Counted from the stretch's first letter, positions 24,385-35,970 are shown. The stretch is 64,000 nt of DNA from Parus major (GCF_001522545.3 NC_031770.1:86095594-86159593), one strand, 5' to 3'. Program-made: numbers and translations. The notes: generated by a model not told the origin, from the sequence alone.

Positions 24385-26606
24385 TATGATGACTGTCCCT
24401 AAATCATTAAGGAAACAAAGACCAGAAAGAGAAGATATACCAGAGAAGAAAAGATATTTAAGCTGATGGACAAGTGACATCATGAGGGAAATGTTTATAA
24501 CATAAGCATGAATTAATTCAGTTTGAAAAATAGATGTTTTAGGGTAAGACTTTTTTATAATTATAAGAATGATCTGGGAACAATCTTCTACAAATCTAGT
24601 GTTTCGGTCTTTCCAATAGATTTGCCACAGCCAGGGACCAGTATATATGACCTCAAAGACCACTATAATTTTCATGTTCCTATGAAAGATATCACAATTT
24701 CTTTGATGTATTGCTACTGTATCTATTGTTTTCTAGCTTTTTGCAGAGCACAGTTCAATTTCAGCACATCCCACTGTGATGCTGAAAAGTCAATTGTTAT
24801 GATTTTCTTCTGTTTCTTTGAAGAGATTCCCTACTGTAATATTGCTTTGTTACACATTATTTTGTCAGTAATATTTAAAAAAATTGATATTGTTTAAAAA
24901 CAACTTCATTATTACTTGTGGTGTTTTGATTTTTTTTTTAATGGCTAATTGTCTTAAATGGCTGATTGCCCTTTGCAATTTAGTAAAAAAGATGTTTAAA
25001 AAATTATTTTAAAGTGAAAATAGAAAACTGAGAAGAGCCTAATTAACCTAATTAACCAGTATAGTAACGAAATTATACAGAGAAAAAAAATCAGACACAA
25101 AACATACAGTACAGAAACTACAGTGACATGATTTCTTCTCATGAAATAATTCTAAATTTGTTGTCAGAACATAAATTATTTTGCTAAATCTTACTTTTTT
25201 AAAAGCAAATTTTTTTTTTGAATAGTAGATGTTACTTACTATTTTAGTATTGTTTCACAAAAGGAAATATGTCCTGAATCAGGTAATTCTTATGGGCATT
25301 CTTTCCTGAAAACATGACTAAATCAACTGTCTGTAGGAATAGTATCTGTGATTACAATTAACTTTAATTTCTTAAAAGCACCACTGTTCACTTCAATACT
25401 TCAGTCTTTCTCAAGATAATTAAAGTACTGTATTTGTTGTAGTTACACATAAACACAAATAACTTAGTGACACTGTGAATGGGACTGACTTTAACATTAT
25501 GTAGTATTTACTTCTGATGTTTTGATTCCTTCAAACATCCCACGTGTTCAATGAAAGATTTGACAGCAGATTGAACAATTTATTACTCAGATCCAGAATG
25601 CCTTATTTTATACACAATCACATCTGACCTCATAAACATATTACACACAAGCCTTTTTTTGATAGCTAAACAGGTCCTTTTTCACACAAGTAAGGTTTCC
25701 TTTCCTTTTTTTTTTTTTTTTTTTGAAGCTCCATTTCTACAGTAGTTTAGCACTTATTTGGATTCAAAACTGAAGCTGTTATCTAGCCCACAATAGTGCA
25801 ACAGTGAGCTCAGAGTACCAGAATATTTTTCTTAGGCCTTTAATAGCTTTGTATTTGTATTTCAGTTCATACTGAATTCCAAATATAAACACAGCTAGAA
25901 AATAAATCATCTCTAAAGAAAAATAATAATACAGTATCTGATGCCTCACTGCTAAGATAAAACAGGTTTAAACTGTTTCTAGTGTTAATGCATGCTACCC
26001 TCTGCAATAAACATTTGTAACAGTGAAAGAATCACTTGTTTTTAGTGTCCAGTAAAATCAACAACAAGGCAATGCCTTCAGAAACTTTTGAGGTTATGGC
26101 ATGATGCATTTTCTGCACTTAAAATATCTTCTACATATGTCACTAAACTTGAAGTCAAGATAAAAACTGCAGTTTTGGTACTAATGCTGTTTTGGTGCAA
26201 CTGGTTCTGCCTTACTATACTCCAAATTCAAATTTTATTGAATACATTCACTTTCTTCATTACTGATTAAAGGATTCATTCCAGAAATATTGTCTTTTGT
26301 AGGCCTGATAAGAATTTTTCTACAGCTGTCAAATTTATTGACATAGAAATAGTTATTCAAAAATACAATTTCATCCTAATATATTTACTTTTAAAGAGAT
26401 TCGATGTGCAGATATGTAAGTTTTCCAAATCTAGGCAGGTTACAATTTAATGTAATTGATCTTTATCTGCAATCCAGGGATTCCATCATAAAAGAACATT
26501 TGAATAAGTTCACAGTGGGCTGAGGACAACCTCTTGGATAGGGCTTATGTTCACAGCCATGGTATTAAAACGTTTTCAGCTGGACTTACAAAGTTCAGAA
26601 ATAGGT
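24385..26606. other. AT-rich non-coding stretch, no gene seen
   Basis: Contains a T19 run at 25706-25724 and a smaller tandem CCTAATTAA duplication near 25038-25056. The 124-codon ORF at 24523-24897 overlaps an antisense ORF, has no recognisable domain and is judged chance. Confidence 0.5.
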
Positions 26607-27413
26607 TGTGATGGGCTGACCTTGACTGGATTCCTGACCCTTGCTCAGCTGTTCTCTCCCTCTCTGCAACTGGACAGGAGAAAAAAGAATGAGAAACCTC
26701 CTGGGATAAGGTAAAGACAGCGAGATCACTTAACAATTTTCATCATGGGCAAAATAGGATTGGGGAAAGAAATTTAAGGTATTGCTAATTAAAATAGAGT
26801 AAGGTGGTTATAAATGAATACAAAATCACCTTTTTCTGTCCTCTCTTCTTCCCAACCTAAGCTTCAATTCTTCACTCCACAGCCCTCTGCCTCCTCACTC
26901 TAAGCAGTCCAGGAGCTGTGGTCAGTCCATAACATTTCATCTTTACTTCTCTGTCCTCCTCACACATTTCCCTACTCCTGCAAGAGATCTCTCCACCGGC
27001 TCTAGTCCTCTAGCCCTGCTCCTTCAAGGGTCTATCCTGAGCCAGAGTTTCTGCAAACAGCCATCCATTCCAGCAAGTGGACCACACAGTCCTCCATGGG
27101 CTGCAGGGAAACCTGCTCTGGTGCCCAGAACGTCTCCTTTCCTCCTTCTTCTGCGGCCTTGATGTCCCCAGGATGATCTCAGTTTCTTCTACCTTCACTC
27201 TTCACACTGCTTCTGTGGCATTTCCCCTTTCTTTAACACATTTTCTCAGAGGTTACCTCACCTCAGCTGGTGGGTCTCAGCTGTGTCCTGCAGCAGATGG
27301 GCTGGAGGCAGCTATTAATAGCCATGTCCAGCATAATGCTGTTCCAGCAACTGCTCACAGACCCTGACTGCAGCCACTGCTGCTTCCAGACTTGCCCATC
27401 AGCACCCTGTACA
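26607..27413 (+). mobile_element. Long solo ERV LTR, family B, plus strand
   Basis: About 0.8 kb, from TGTGATGGGCTGACCTTGAC (26607) to a terminal CTGTACA (27413), so TG...CA ends. In order it has a GGACAGGAGAAAAAAG block, CTGGGATAAGGTAAAGACAG, a CATGGGCAAAATAGGATTGG block and a CCTCTCTTCTTCCC pyrimidine stretch. Repeated TGGGCTGCAGGGAAACC / CAGCAAGTGGACC-type units follow in the 3' half, then GTTACCTCACCTCAGCTGGT and GGGTCTCAGCTGTGTCC. This order matches a long avian ERV LTR I recognise but cannot assign to a named subfamily. The GC-rich 3' half gives two overlapping ORFs (27010-27198 and 27077-27367) that are not genes. No retroviral coding region adjoins. Confidence 0.8.
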
Positions 27414-27965
27414 GAGAGCTAGCTTTTCTTGGGTTTGTTTTAGTCTACACTGAAAAATAGAAATGTCCATGTTCTACATTGGATTACAGCCCGAGGGAAC
27501 TCCACTTCACTATATGAACTGAAAAATGGCGAGAGTGAAATGAACGGCTTGAAAAAGAAAAAAGAATGTGAATATTTAACTGGAGATATTTGAATCATAT
27601 GAGTCATTATAGCCCATCTGAGTATGACTTCTAAGTGGTGAGAGTCTCATTATGTTTTGGATTTATAGCTCAGTTTCAATGAGAAAGATATGGCCTTGCT
27701 GGGTGATTTTCTTTGCATGTAGCGCCATATTTGACCTTTGTAAGTAAAGAATTTCAATAGCAGGAAATGTTTAAAGGTCATTCTGTGATTTGTACAAATG
27801 TTTCCCAGGGACTAGGCAGAGATTATCAAACTCATTTCTCTTTTGACCCAAAGCAGATCTCTTAACCTAGTTCTTTGGTGTCCAAAAACTTGTGCACTAA
27901 TCCACTAATCCTCCTAGTCTAATAAATTATTGAAAATCTATTATCTACAAGCCCAGACTGAAGAT
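27414..27965. other. Non-coding stretch, no gene seen
   Basis: AT-rich unique-looking sequence between an LTR and a CR1 fragment. Confidence 0.5.
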
Positions 27966-28430
27966 CTATTGGAAAGAGTGTGACATCAGTGAAGTCCAGG
28001 TCGTGATACATTGTGGGGAGGAAATAGTGACTAAGAATGAGGAAGTGGCTGAGGAGCTTAATGCCTTCTTTGTGCCAGTCTTTAATAGTAAGACCAGTCT
28101 CCTGAGCTGGAAGACAGGTGCAGGGAGAAGAATGAAGACCTCATAATCCAAGGGATGACAGTGACCTGCTGCACCACTTAGAAGGCTCTGCATAGGGATC
28201 TGGACAAACTGGATAAATGGGCCAAGGCCAATGTTACGAGGATCAACAACAGTGCCAGGTCCTGAAACTGGGTCACAAAAACCCTATGCAGAGTTATAGG
28301 CTGGGGGCAGAGTCATTGAAAAACTGCCTGGTGGAAAAGCACCTAGGGGTGCTGGTCAACAGCTGCTGAGCATAAGCCAGTGTTTGCCCAGGTGGCCCAG
28401 ATGGCCAATGTCAGCACTAGTTATAAATAC
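27966..28430 (+). mobile_element. CR1 LINE body with a large internal deletion, plus strand
   Basis: The left part (to about 28185) matches the CR1 ORF2 stretch between endonuclease and reverse transcriptase: AGGAAGTGGCTGAGGAGCTT, AATGCCTTCTTTGTGCCAGT, CTTTAATAGTAAGACCAGTC, CCTGAGCTGGAAGACAGG. It reads into GACCTGCTGCACCACTTAGA. Straight after, the sequence jumps to the far C-terminal part of the ORF: AGGGATCTGGACAAACTGGA, AATGGGCCAAGGCCAATGTT, GGTGCTGGTCAACAGCTGCT. The reverse-transcriptase core between them is missing, with the joint near 28180-28195. The element also stops before its 3' UTR and tail. Frames are broken throughout. Confidence 0.85.
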
Positions 28431-29629
28431 TTTCCAATTACTGGTTTGAATGTCCCAAACTTCCACTTATTTCAACTTCTTTTTCATTTTCCAATTCTAA
28501 ATTAATAAGTATCTGTGGCCTTCTCAGTACACTACCAGAAAATGCATAAGAACAATGCCACATTCTCTTCCATTTCTTTTCCCTTTTCTAATAAATATAT
28601 CATTTATCTTTATCTATGAATGTGCACCTTTAACATTATCTATGAATGTGCATCAACATTCAGAAACATTCTTCCAAACTCCCTGTTGATAGCAGTAGCT
28701 AATATGAATTGTAGTGACATAGTGAAACATATAAAAAGCCTCATTATATTTTTAGGAATCTGCACATATTTATGTGAATTTTCACTTAGAGAGAATGTGG
28801 ATGCAAAAGAATAACAGTCAGAAAATATATCAATAGAAAAAGCACTATGAACAATAGCTTGTGAAAAGAACTCGAATTATGTGTGAGATTGGCTATATAT
28901 GTAACATGTTTTGTGTGTAACTTAAAAGATGTATTTACTGACACAATACACACTTGCTAGCCCAGATACTTTGCTGAATTATTGGTCATCTAGGGAAAAA
29001 AAAACAAACAAATTCCACTTTTAAATGCTGCAACATGTATTGAAGCCATGTATTGAATTTGTTCTGCATTCACACCTAAAGAGGGGAAAAAAGAAAGGGT
29101 GTTGGTAATTATAACGTCAAAACCTATTTTTCATTATTGCTTCAAAGAAGAAACATTTTCAGCTATTCAAGGTTGGATTGAAAAAGAAACATGAGAGATT
29201 CTGCCTGTGACAGTACCACTGGACAGACTGACCAGATTTCCCTCTGCCCACATTAATTGTGATAATGAAATACTGAGAAAGGATAACACAAATTTGAGCT
29301 ACCACATTTGAATCAAGTTAACCATGTTTATTCAATACAGGTAGGAGGGCTTGTCAGCTCTTGTTTTCTGTCTCTGAAAATGAACCATTCAAACACAATT
29401 ATTTCACAGGGAAAGTAAATTGAAACGTAGTGTATCTCTCACTAGTAATATTCCTTTCATTCACAACAATGTCCAGACACTTCCCCAATTACCCATCAGT
29501 GTCACAGCTTCAGATCTCTTCTACTAACTTAATTTTGACTTTGTAATGAATTTTGAGGATGAAATCTTAGTATACTTATACTATAGCTAACATGCTATCA
29601 CCTAGACAGCTTTGCCTTCTTGCCTAATG
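28431..29629. other. Non-coding stretch, no gene seen
   Basis: AT-rich unique-looking sequence. A 17-mer TTATCTATGAATGTGCA is tandemly duplicated at 28610-28626 and 28636-28652 (period 26 bp). The small ORF at 28620-28814 runs through it and has no protein signature. Confidence 0.5.
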
Positions 29630-29913
29630 CCAACAACACTTTTAATGTCACAGGAAGCCTGGAAAGAAGAGGGGGGTGCAGGAGAAAGTTTCCTGATTTT
29701 GTCCTAATATATGACCTGATATATATTATTTCATTAATAGCTTAATTAAAATTCTACAAGTCAAGCATATTTTTCCATGGTAGTAATTCTTAAATGATCT
29801 CCCAGTCTTCATCTTGACCCATACATAAGCTTTTTCATCTTACTTTCTCCCCGTGTTCTTTTTAGAAAGAGAAATTTGTGAGAGTCTGGCAGCCAACCAA
29901 GGTCAACCCAACA
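29630..29913 (-). mobile_element. 5' part of an ERV LTR, family B, minus strand
   Basis: Read on the minus strand from 29913, it begins TGTTGGGTTGACCTTGGTTG and then GCTGCCAGACTCTC. It later shows AAGATGAAGACTGGGAGATC and a CATGGAAAAATATGC block. The same order opens the family-B LTR at 26607. A C-rich stretch (CACCCCCCTCTTCTTTCC on this strand) then matches the pyrimidine block of that LTR. Similarity fades near 29630, so roughly the 3' two-thirds are lost. It points the opposite way from 26607-27413, so the two are not the ends of one provirus. Confidence 0.7.
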
Positions 29914-31614
29914 AAAAGTCATATATTTAACTTTTATAGGATGTAAAACTTTAAAAAATTTGACTGCTTTGGACTCAGACATGGGATGTTAGCATGGTAC
30001 TAAAATAACAGGGTGCAAGTTCACATGCACAGGAAAATGTATCCTGTATGTGAAATACATATCTATGGCCCAGTGTTTTGGAACCAAATCAGACAGTATT
30101 TGCCACAGTCAGAAACCTCCATTTGGTTTTTCCCAAACTACAAAATTTCCCCATCTGTCAAGTAAAACTATCAGGATTCTAGCTCCAAAGCTTTATTCCA
30201 TGTATTTTACCTGTGAAGCCAGGCCATGGTGTAACAGATGTGTGCTAGCTAACTCACCTACATGGCATATATCCCAGACAGAAGTCTCACAGGATTACCT
30301 CCCAATCCATTTGCTCACAGACTTCAGTTATGCAACCCAACTTTCATTTTAAGAACAATTCCCTGCACAAGTCTTCTGATGAGATGTATCTTATTTCTGA
30401 AGACAGAGTTCTGTTTTTTATTGGTTTGGTTTTCTTTTTTTTTTCTGTTATGTTTTACAGTTCTTGATTCAGATTTCTCTAATCAAATTGTTTAATCTCA
30501 TCTGTGTTTTAACATGAGACAGTGTCATTCACTTAGTTCTGCCATGTGAGAATATTCACTGGGAAGTGCTTAAAACCCAGGTGCCAACCTACAGAATAAA
30601 AAAATCAGCAGAGAAATTTTTCAACTTTCTTTTTGATGCTCTTATCTCTCCACTCTTCATTTGCCAGCAGGGTAATTAGCCTTTATTTCTAGGAGACCAT
30701 TTATCTTCATGTGATAGCTTCTGTCTTCCTGAGTTCCCTGAATACAAAGACGATCACCAGTGCAGGGACATTCCTCCTATCCCTTCTTTGCTCTCTGACT
30801 CGTGGGCAGTCAGGATAAGCTCTCTGATCCCTTGTGGGAAGCTGATTCCTTAGCCCAGAGTCCTGGCAGGAGTTACTTAGCTATCTGAAATCCCTCTGCT
30901 ATCCAGATACAATGATGAGAATTCAGAAAACTCTAAACTATATAGAAAAAACCTCTCCTATGTATTAAGTATACTGTCAACTTGTTTCAAGAATAGAGGA
31001 ATCCAGGTACCAGAGGACACCTAAGGCCAAAGTGCAATTTACCAGAAGTTACAGGAGGTACAGCTTTCTTTGTGCTCTTCTTTCCTTGGATTTGTCCTCC
31101 AGTGCTTGCAGTGCTGCAGCTGTAGAAGTCAGGATTTTCTGTTCCTCAGCAAAAGAGCAACAAGCAATGAAACTTCTCTTTCCCAGCTGCAGTCATATCC
31201 TGATAAAATGTTTAGAACATGCATTAGTACTCTAGAATCAAGGACTGAAATCAAAGATTATTCCTTTCCAAATGCACATCGCTCAATGCCTAGCAATTTT
31301 TTGTTTTTTTTAAGATGCAGGTCACAAAGCTTTAATTCTCTGCTAAAATCCTGACAGAGTTTCAACAGTGAAGTAAAAGGGCATTTTCATGATTTGTATT
31401 ATTGATTAATGTATTCTTCTTAGAGTAATAGGCTTCAAGCTGTGAATTTGAGCCTTGTGTTCCTCAAGTGGCACTATTACTATTTAGAAGCACTGATAGG
31501 TGCCTGTTTTGAGAAAAAGACCAGCATATAGACTGGCATAAATTTTGCAGTCCTGAGTTATTTTCATAAAGGACAATGAGGTATGGACAAATCAACCAGG
31601 CACTTCATATTTCT
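29914..31614. other. Non-coding stretch, no gene seen
   Basis: Mostly AT-rich. A moderately GC-rich patch at about 30715-30900 and another at 31030-31200 give small ORFs (100 codons at 30050, 94 codons at 31070). None has a recognisable domain, and I saw no convincing splice structure. Confidence 0.45.
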
Positions 31615-32285
31615 TTAGTACAGATTGCATTAGGAATGGATTGAGAGCAACCCTATAGAAAAGAGCTTGTGGTATACCTGTGGATGAAAAATTAGACATG
31701 AGCTGAAAAAGTACATTCACAGTCCTGAAAGCCAAATGTATCCAGGACTGCATACACATGACCAGCAGATCAAGGGAGTGATTCCTCCCAGTGCCATTCT
31801 TGTGAGACCCTGCATGACACACCACATACAGCTCTGAGGCCCCTAGCATGACATGGACCTGTTAGAGCAGGTCCAAAGGAGGACCATAAAAATGGTCAGA
31901 GAGACCATTTTCATAAAGAGAGGCTGAGAGAGTTGAGATTGTTTAGCCTGGGCAAGTGGAGAGACATTATTGATACTTAAGGGGCACCTATAAGAAAAAT
32001 GGAGAGACACATTTAACCAGGGCTTGTAGGGATAGGAAAAGAAATGATGCTTTTAAACTGAAAGAAAGTAGATTTTGACCAGATATTAGATGAGATATTA
32101 AGAAGACAGATTTTAATGTGAGGGTGATGAAACACTGGAACAGGTTGCCCAGGAAAGTTGTGGATATCCCATCACTGCAAACATTTGGGGCTAGGTTGAA
32201 TGGACTTTGAGCCATGTGATGTGGTGATAGGAATCCCTGCCCACAAAAAGATGGTAGAACTAGATGATCTTTAAAGATCACATCT
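31615..32285 (+). mobile_element. CR1 LINE 3' portion (ORF2 C-terminus and 3' UTR), plus strand
   Basis: The longest continuous CR1 here (~670 bp). Blocks in order: AGACATGAGCTGAAAAAGTA, GACCAGCAGATCAAGGGAGT, ACATGGACCTGTTAGAGCAG, GTCCAAAGGAGGACCATAAA, GGCTGAGAGAGTTGAGATTG, TTTAGCCTGGGCAAGTGGAG, ACACTGGAACAGGTTGCCCA and TAGAACTAGATGATCTTTAA. The coding part is out of frame in several places, so the element is dead. It stops just before the octamer tail. The antisense ORFs at 31592-31849 and 31988-32281 are shadows. Confidence 0.92.
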
Positions 32286-33597
32286 GGACATGGTACAGTA
32301 CCTTTTTCCAGAAAGAATTAACATATTTTACTGCTTTAAATGTCAATTTGAAATTCATGCCAGTTTTATGTTGAAAGGGGACTACAATATTCTAATCAAG
32401 AAATGGCATAAGGTGGTGTTATCTTTAGAATTTGTGGGATTTTTTTCTCAGCTGCAAATTTTAGCTGGTCATCTTCACCAATATTTTCAGCATATTAAAA
32501 ATTATCTTTGCACCAGGCAATCAAACTTCACTCTACTTTTCTGTTCTTCCTACTTAGGAATTTAATAAAGCCCATTCCAGCTTTTGAAGATCAACCATCA
32601 ATCAAGTTTTAAATAGTGTGATTTCGTAGTAAGAAGTGAAAGTTTACTGTATTGATATGGAGCTTTAGTATACTCTGGAGCTGCCTGAGATTCACAAAGC
32701 AATTAGCCAATAATGTTAAGAAGTAATGGCTAATTTAACTAATCCTTAATGAAGCCTACTAACACTGTCAGGATTGATGAGTCCAGTGAGATTTTGTGCA
32801 AGAACACATTAAAGTAAGGGTCCTCATCTCATTTTGTCAGATTAATCATTATCCTAAATGATAGTGTTTCTTTCTGCTGATATAAAAAAAATATGTATTT
32901 TCTTCTTTCTAAAATTTCTTAAAGGTATAAGTATGTGCAGTAGGACATGGATTTTATATCTAAGGAAACAGTTTCTGGTGATCATCCATTCTCATAAAGT
33001 AGGTAAAGTAGATATATCTATTTGAATCTCGTAATTACTGGGACAAGTAACAGTCATGTACATTGGTGCCCTGATTTTTTCCTAAGTGAATCATTGAGAT
33101 TCAATGAAAATATGAGATATTAAAATAATACTAAACAGATGCTCTAGAGAAAAATTAGCACCACAAAATATTAAAAGATAAGAAAAATTACATCATATCT
33201 TATAGACAGAAGCCTAAAAGTTGTAGTCTAAGGGATGAACACCTTTTGAAATTTCTTTTATTGATAAAGTGGTGTGTGCTTTTACAAACTATTTTTCCCA
33301 CACAGCTTATGTGACAGCATATATATCCTTCCCCTAGAAAACTCTGTACCCACTGTGTGTATTTCACTTTCTTCCAAAGTGAACTTCCAAGTTCACAAAT
33401 TCAGGTAATGCATCAGATGCTGGATTAACAGGTTAAAAAAGCTTCAATAAAGATCTGTATTCCACACTGCATATATACATGCATACTAAGACACAAAGGA
33501 GAGAGTCACTAGAAGGAGGACTTCCATCTGGTGGGTATATTTGATAGAATTATGAAACATTTATTTTTGAAATTTGGTGAAAATATATAAAATGTAA
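32286..33597. other. Non-coding stretch, no gene seen
   Basis: AT-rich unique-looking sequence. The 91-codon ORF at 32290-32565 begins in the CR1 flank and has no recognisable domain. Confidence 0.5.
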
Positions 33598-33648
33598 AAA
33601 ATGTAGAAATGCATAAAATGTAGAAATGTATAAAATGTATAAATGTGG
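33598..33648 (+). repeat. Short minisatellite, three 17-bp units
   Basis: Units AAAATGTAGAAATGCAT, AAAATGTAGAAATGTAT and AAAATGTATAAATGTGG lie head to tail at 33598, 33615 and 33632. Each differs from the next at one to four positions. A partial unit precedes them from about 33587. Confidence 0.9.
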
Positions 33649-34104
33649 TTTTTTTTCTATGAAGGAAAAAACAATTTGAAAAAAACAACCAAATATTTAT
33701 TTTCACTTAGCTATTAATATTCGTGTTTTGTTTTTCAGACTCAGGCTTATAGCGCTATGAATAATCAACTTTATTTAGGGAAAAATGCAAAAGTGAATCT
33801 GTCATTAACCATGTAACTACTAAAACCAAAGAAATGTGTTTATTGAACCCCAAAAAAACTATCACAGATAGTCTTCAAAGCATGCATGGAATAGCCCTTT
33901 GTGCTTGATTTTTATTTTTTTATTATTATTTATTTATTAACAGACAGGAAAAAAAAACCCATAAGAGTTGTGGAAAACATCTTGGTCTAATTATACAGAA
34001 GCAAATGATCTCCTTTCCTCAGAAGCAGTTCAAGACTTGTGAAAATTGATGCCTATATTATTTAGATCAAAGTTCAGGGTGACTATATAGCTTGAGTTAT
34101 AAGA
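33649..34104. other. Non-coding stretch, no gene seen
   Basis: AT-rich, with an ATT/TTTA-rich low-complexity patch at about 33908-33941. Confidence 0.5.
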
Positions 34105-34264
34105 TATCAATATAACCTAATACATCTAAATAACCTGATATCCATATAACCTAAATAATGACTTTTTATATATCTATATAACCTAAATCATAGCTTTTTA
34201 TACCTATATAACCTGAGTAATAACTTTTGTACCTATATAACCTGATATAAATAACTTTTTATAC
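34105..34264 (+). repeat. AT-rich minisatellite, about 4-5 units of 29-32 bp
   Basis: Successive units start near 34143, 34174, 34204 and 34233. Each has the form CTATATAACCT, then a variable A/G-rich piece, then ACTTTTTATAC. A further degenerate unit with TATAACCTAA / AATAACCTGATA lies at about 34110-34141. The array ends 11 bp before the start of the LTR at 34276. Confidence 0.92.
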
Positions 34265-34275
34265 AATGTAATGGC

Positions 34276-34804
34276 TGTTATGGTTAACTGGTTACCTAAT
34301 GTTGAGAATAAAAAAAAAAAAGAAGAAAAACTTGCCAGGTGGACAGCTTTAGAGATAGATAACTATAGTACTAATAAAAATTGGCAAGTGCAAAACAAAT
34401 TATCCACAAAACAAAGAATTTAGGCCTGTTAAGATCAGACAGACCAAGGGACACCATAACTGTGCATGCTCAGAAGAGAAAGTGGTAAAGTTCAGATGAG
34501 AAGGAGACCTTGGAAGCCTTCATCAAAGACCCCCACGACCCCTGAACTGATGCAAGCAGAGTGCAAAAGAACTATCTAATAACCAGGAGATCATACCATG
34601 TAAATTTTTTCTGGTGCATATGTGATGATGTTGTAGTGACAGAGTGATACTAAGCAATACTTACTGTATAAATATACCACAGTACTTGACAAATGTGGAT
34701 GAGTTAGGTGGAGATATCCCCCTCACCACCAGCACTGCAATAAACAAATACCTGCTCTACAGACCAATGTCTGTGGGGCTTTATTTCCAGCCTTTCTGGA
34801 AGCA
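34276..34804 (+). mobile_element. Solo ERV LTR, family C, plus strand
   Basis: A complete-looking LTR of about 530 bp with TG...CA ends: start TGTTATGGTTAACTGGTTAC, end CCTTTCTGGAAGCA. A promoter-like TGTATAAATATACCAC (TATA box, about 34665) and a polyadenylation signal CAATAAACAAATACCTGCTC (about 34738) are correctly ordered as U3-R-U5. The middle block CATGCTCAGAAGAGAAAGTG and the TGGGG..TTTATTTCCAGCC end are typical of an avian ERV LTR family. GTAAT occurs close outside both ends (34268-34272 and 34807-34811), which may be a remnant of a 5-bp target duplication, though it does not abut the TG and CA. The 66-codon ORF at 34644 is LTR DNA. No internal region adjoins. Confidence 0.85.
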
Positions 34805-35233
34805 AAGTAATCATTGGTATGGAAAAAAAACAACCCAATACTAGTTGTTAAAGTCTAAATGAAATAAAATTGACTCAAATGAAAGCTTCATATAAAACAT
34901 TGTAACCGTTATTCAAATAAAAATAAACAATACCACTATAGGAAAACAAAGCTGGAATAGTCTAAGCTAGTAATTTCCATAACAAAGGACATGCTAATAA
35001 AATAAGAAGCCTCAAAGTAAATTTATCCTGTCACATCAAGAACACAATAACATTGTAAGCACTTTCTCCACAAAGAGAAATTACTATAAAACTATCACAG
35101 GCAAACTATAGGGACATATCATATTAAATATATTTATTATTAAGGTTATTACTTTGCATAAGATACTAGACAAAGGATACAATTTGAAAACATCCTTACT
35201 TCCTGTTCATAAACTATTTATACATGATAACGT
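34805..35233. other. Non-coding spacer between two LTR-like blocks
   Basis: AT-rich; no gag, pol, env or primer-binding site was recognised here, so the two neighbouring blocks do not look like the ends of one provirus. Confidence 0.55.
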
Positions 35234-35970
35234 TGTGAGGAGCCAATGAGTTTTGTTATGCCTCAACAACAGTTGTCAGAGGCATGTGTGGGAGGGTTTG
35301 TGCCTGTGCCATGCCCAGGAAGCAGCCAGAAGAAGATGGAGCAAAGCCTTGTCTCTAGGGAGACTTTGCCTGGCCTCCAGTTCATGTCTTACATGGGACA
35401 GGCAGCCAGCAGGGGAACACTGAGGTCACAGTACCCCAGAAACACTCTCCAGTCAGATGGCAAAAGGTCTCTACCAATGGACTGCAGTGCGACTGGGAAA
35501 AAGGTCCCTACTGATGCCCATTGGACTGGGCCAATGGTCTCCTGTCAGCAGGCAGGCTTGGAGGGAGAGCCAGGGACATAAAAAGTAACTTCACCCCAAG
35601 CTCTGGGGGCTGTTCTGACCCACACTTTTTGACTCCTTGCAGGCTTTTTGAACTTGCTTTTGGAGTCCTGCCTTTTGGCCCTCCTGCTATTGCTGGCTCC
35701 TGCTTACCCATGCATTTGTTCTGCCTCCCTGTGTCCCTGACAATCTCCCTCTTCCTGCTCCATCTCTGTGCCATCCCTGAGCTCCCTGTGATCCAGCCAT
35801 CCTCCTGCCCCAAGGCAGCCCACCATCCATCCTCACCACTGCTCTGTCCAGGTTCCTGGACCTCCTTCCTGAGCGCCCCTCACCTCGTGTCTGCCACCGT
35901 GGCAGCCGTGCCCAGGCAGACAGCGAGTGCAGCCCCGCCTCAGGACATCGACCACGCTCCCCAACCTTCA
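35234..35970 (+). mobile_element. GC-rich LTR-like block with CCAAT and TATA motifs
   Basis: A sharply bounded GC-rich block in AT-rich DNA, with possible TG...CA ends (TGTGAGGAGCCAATGAG to CCAACCTTCA). It has four CCAAT/ATTGG boxes (35243, 35474, 35520, 35531), two partly repeated AAAAGGTC-type units (about 35463 and 35500) and a TATA-like CATAAAAAG at 35577-35585. This is a U3-like arrangement with transcription expected to start near 35605. A splice-donor-like CTG|GTAAAT lies right after the block (35971-35979), and an AATAAA at 36022-36027. The 229-codon ORF (35521-36210) crosses the block's end, is rich in P, S and L, matches no family I know and is probably a by-product of GC-richness. 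The alternative is a real promoter with a first exon of an unknown transcript. I favour an ERV-type LTR. Confidence 0.5.

Noticed and set aside
34276..35970. The two LTR-like blocks as the ends of one provirus
   Set aside because: Their sequences differ from each other, and the 430 bp between them contain no recognisable retroviral sequence.
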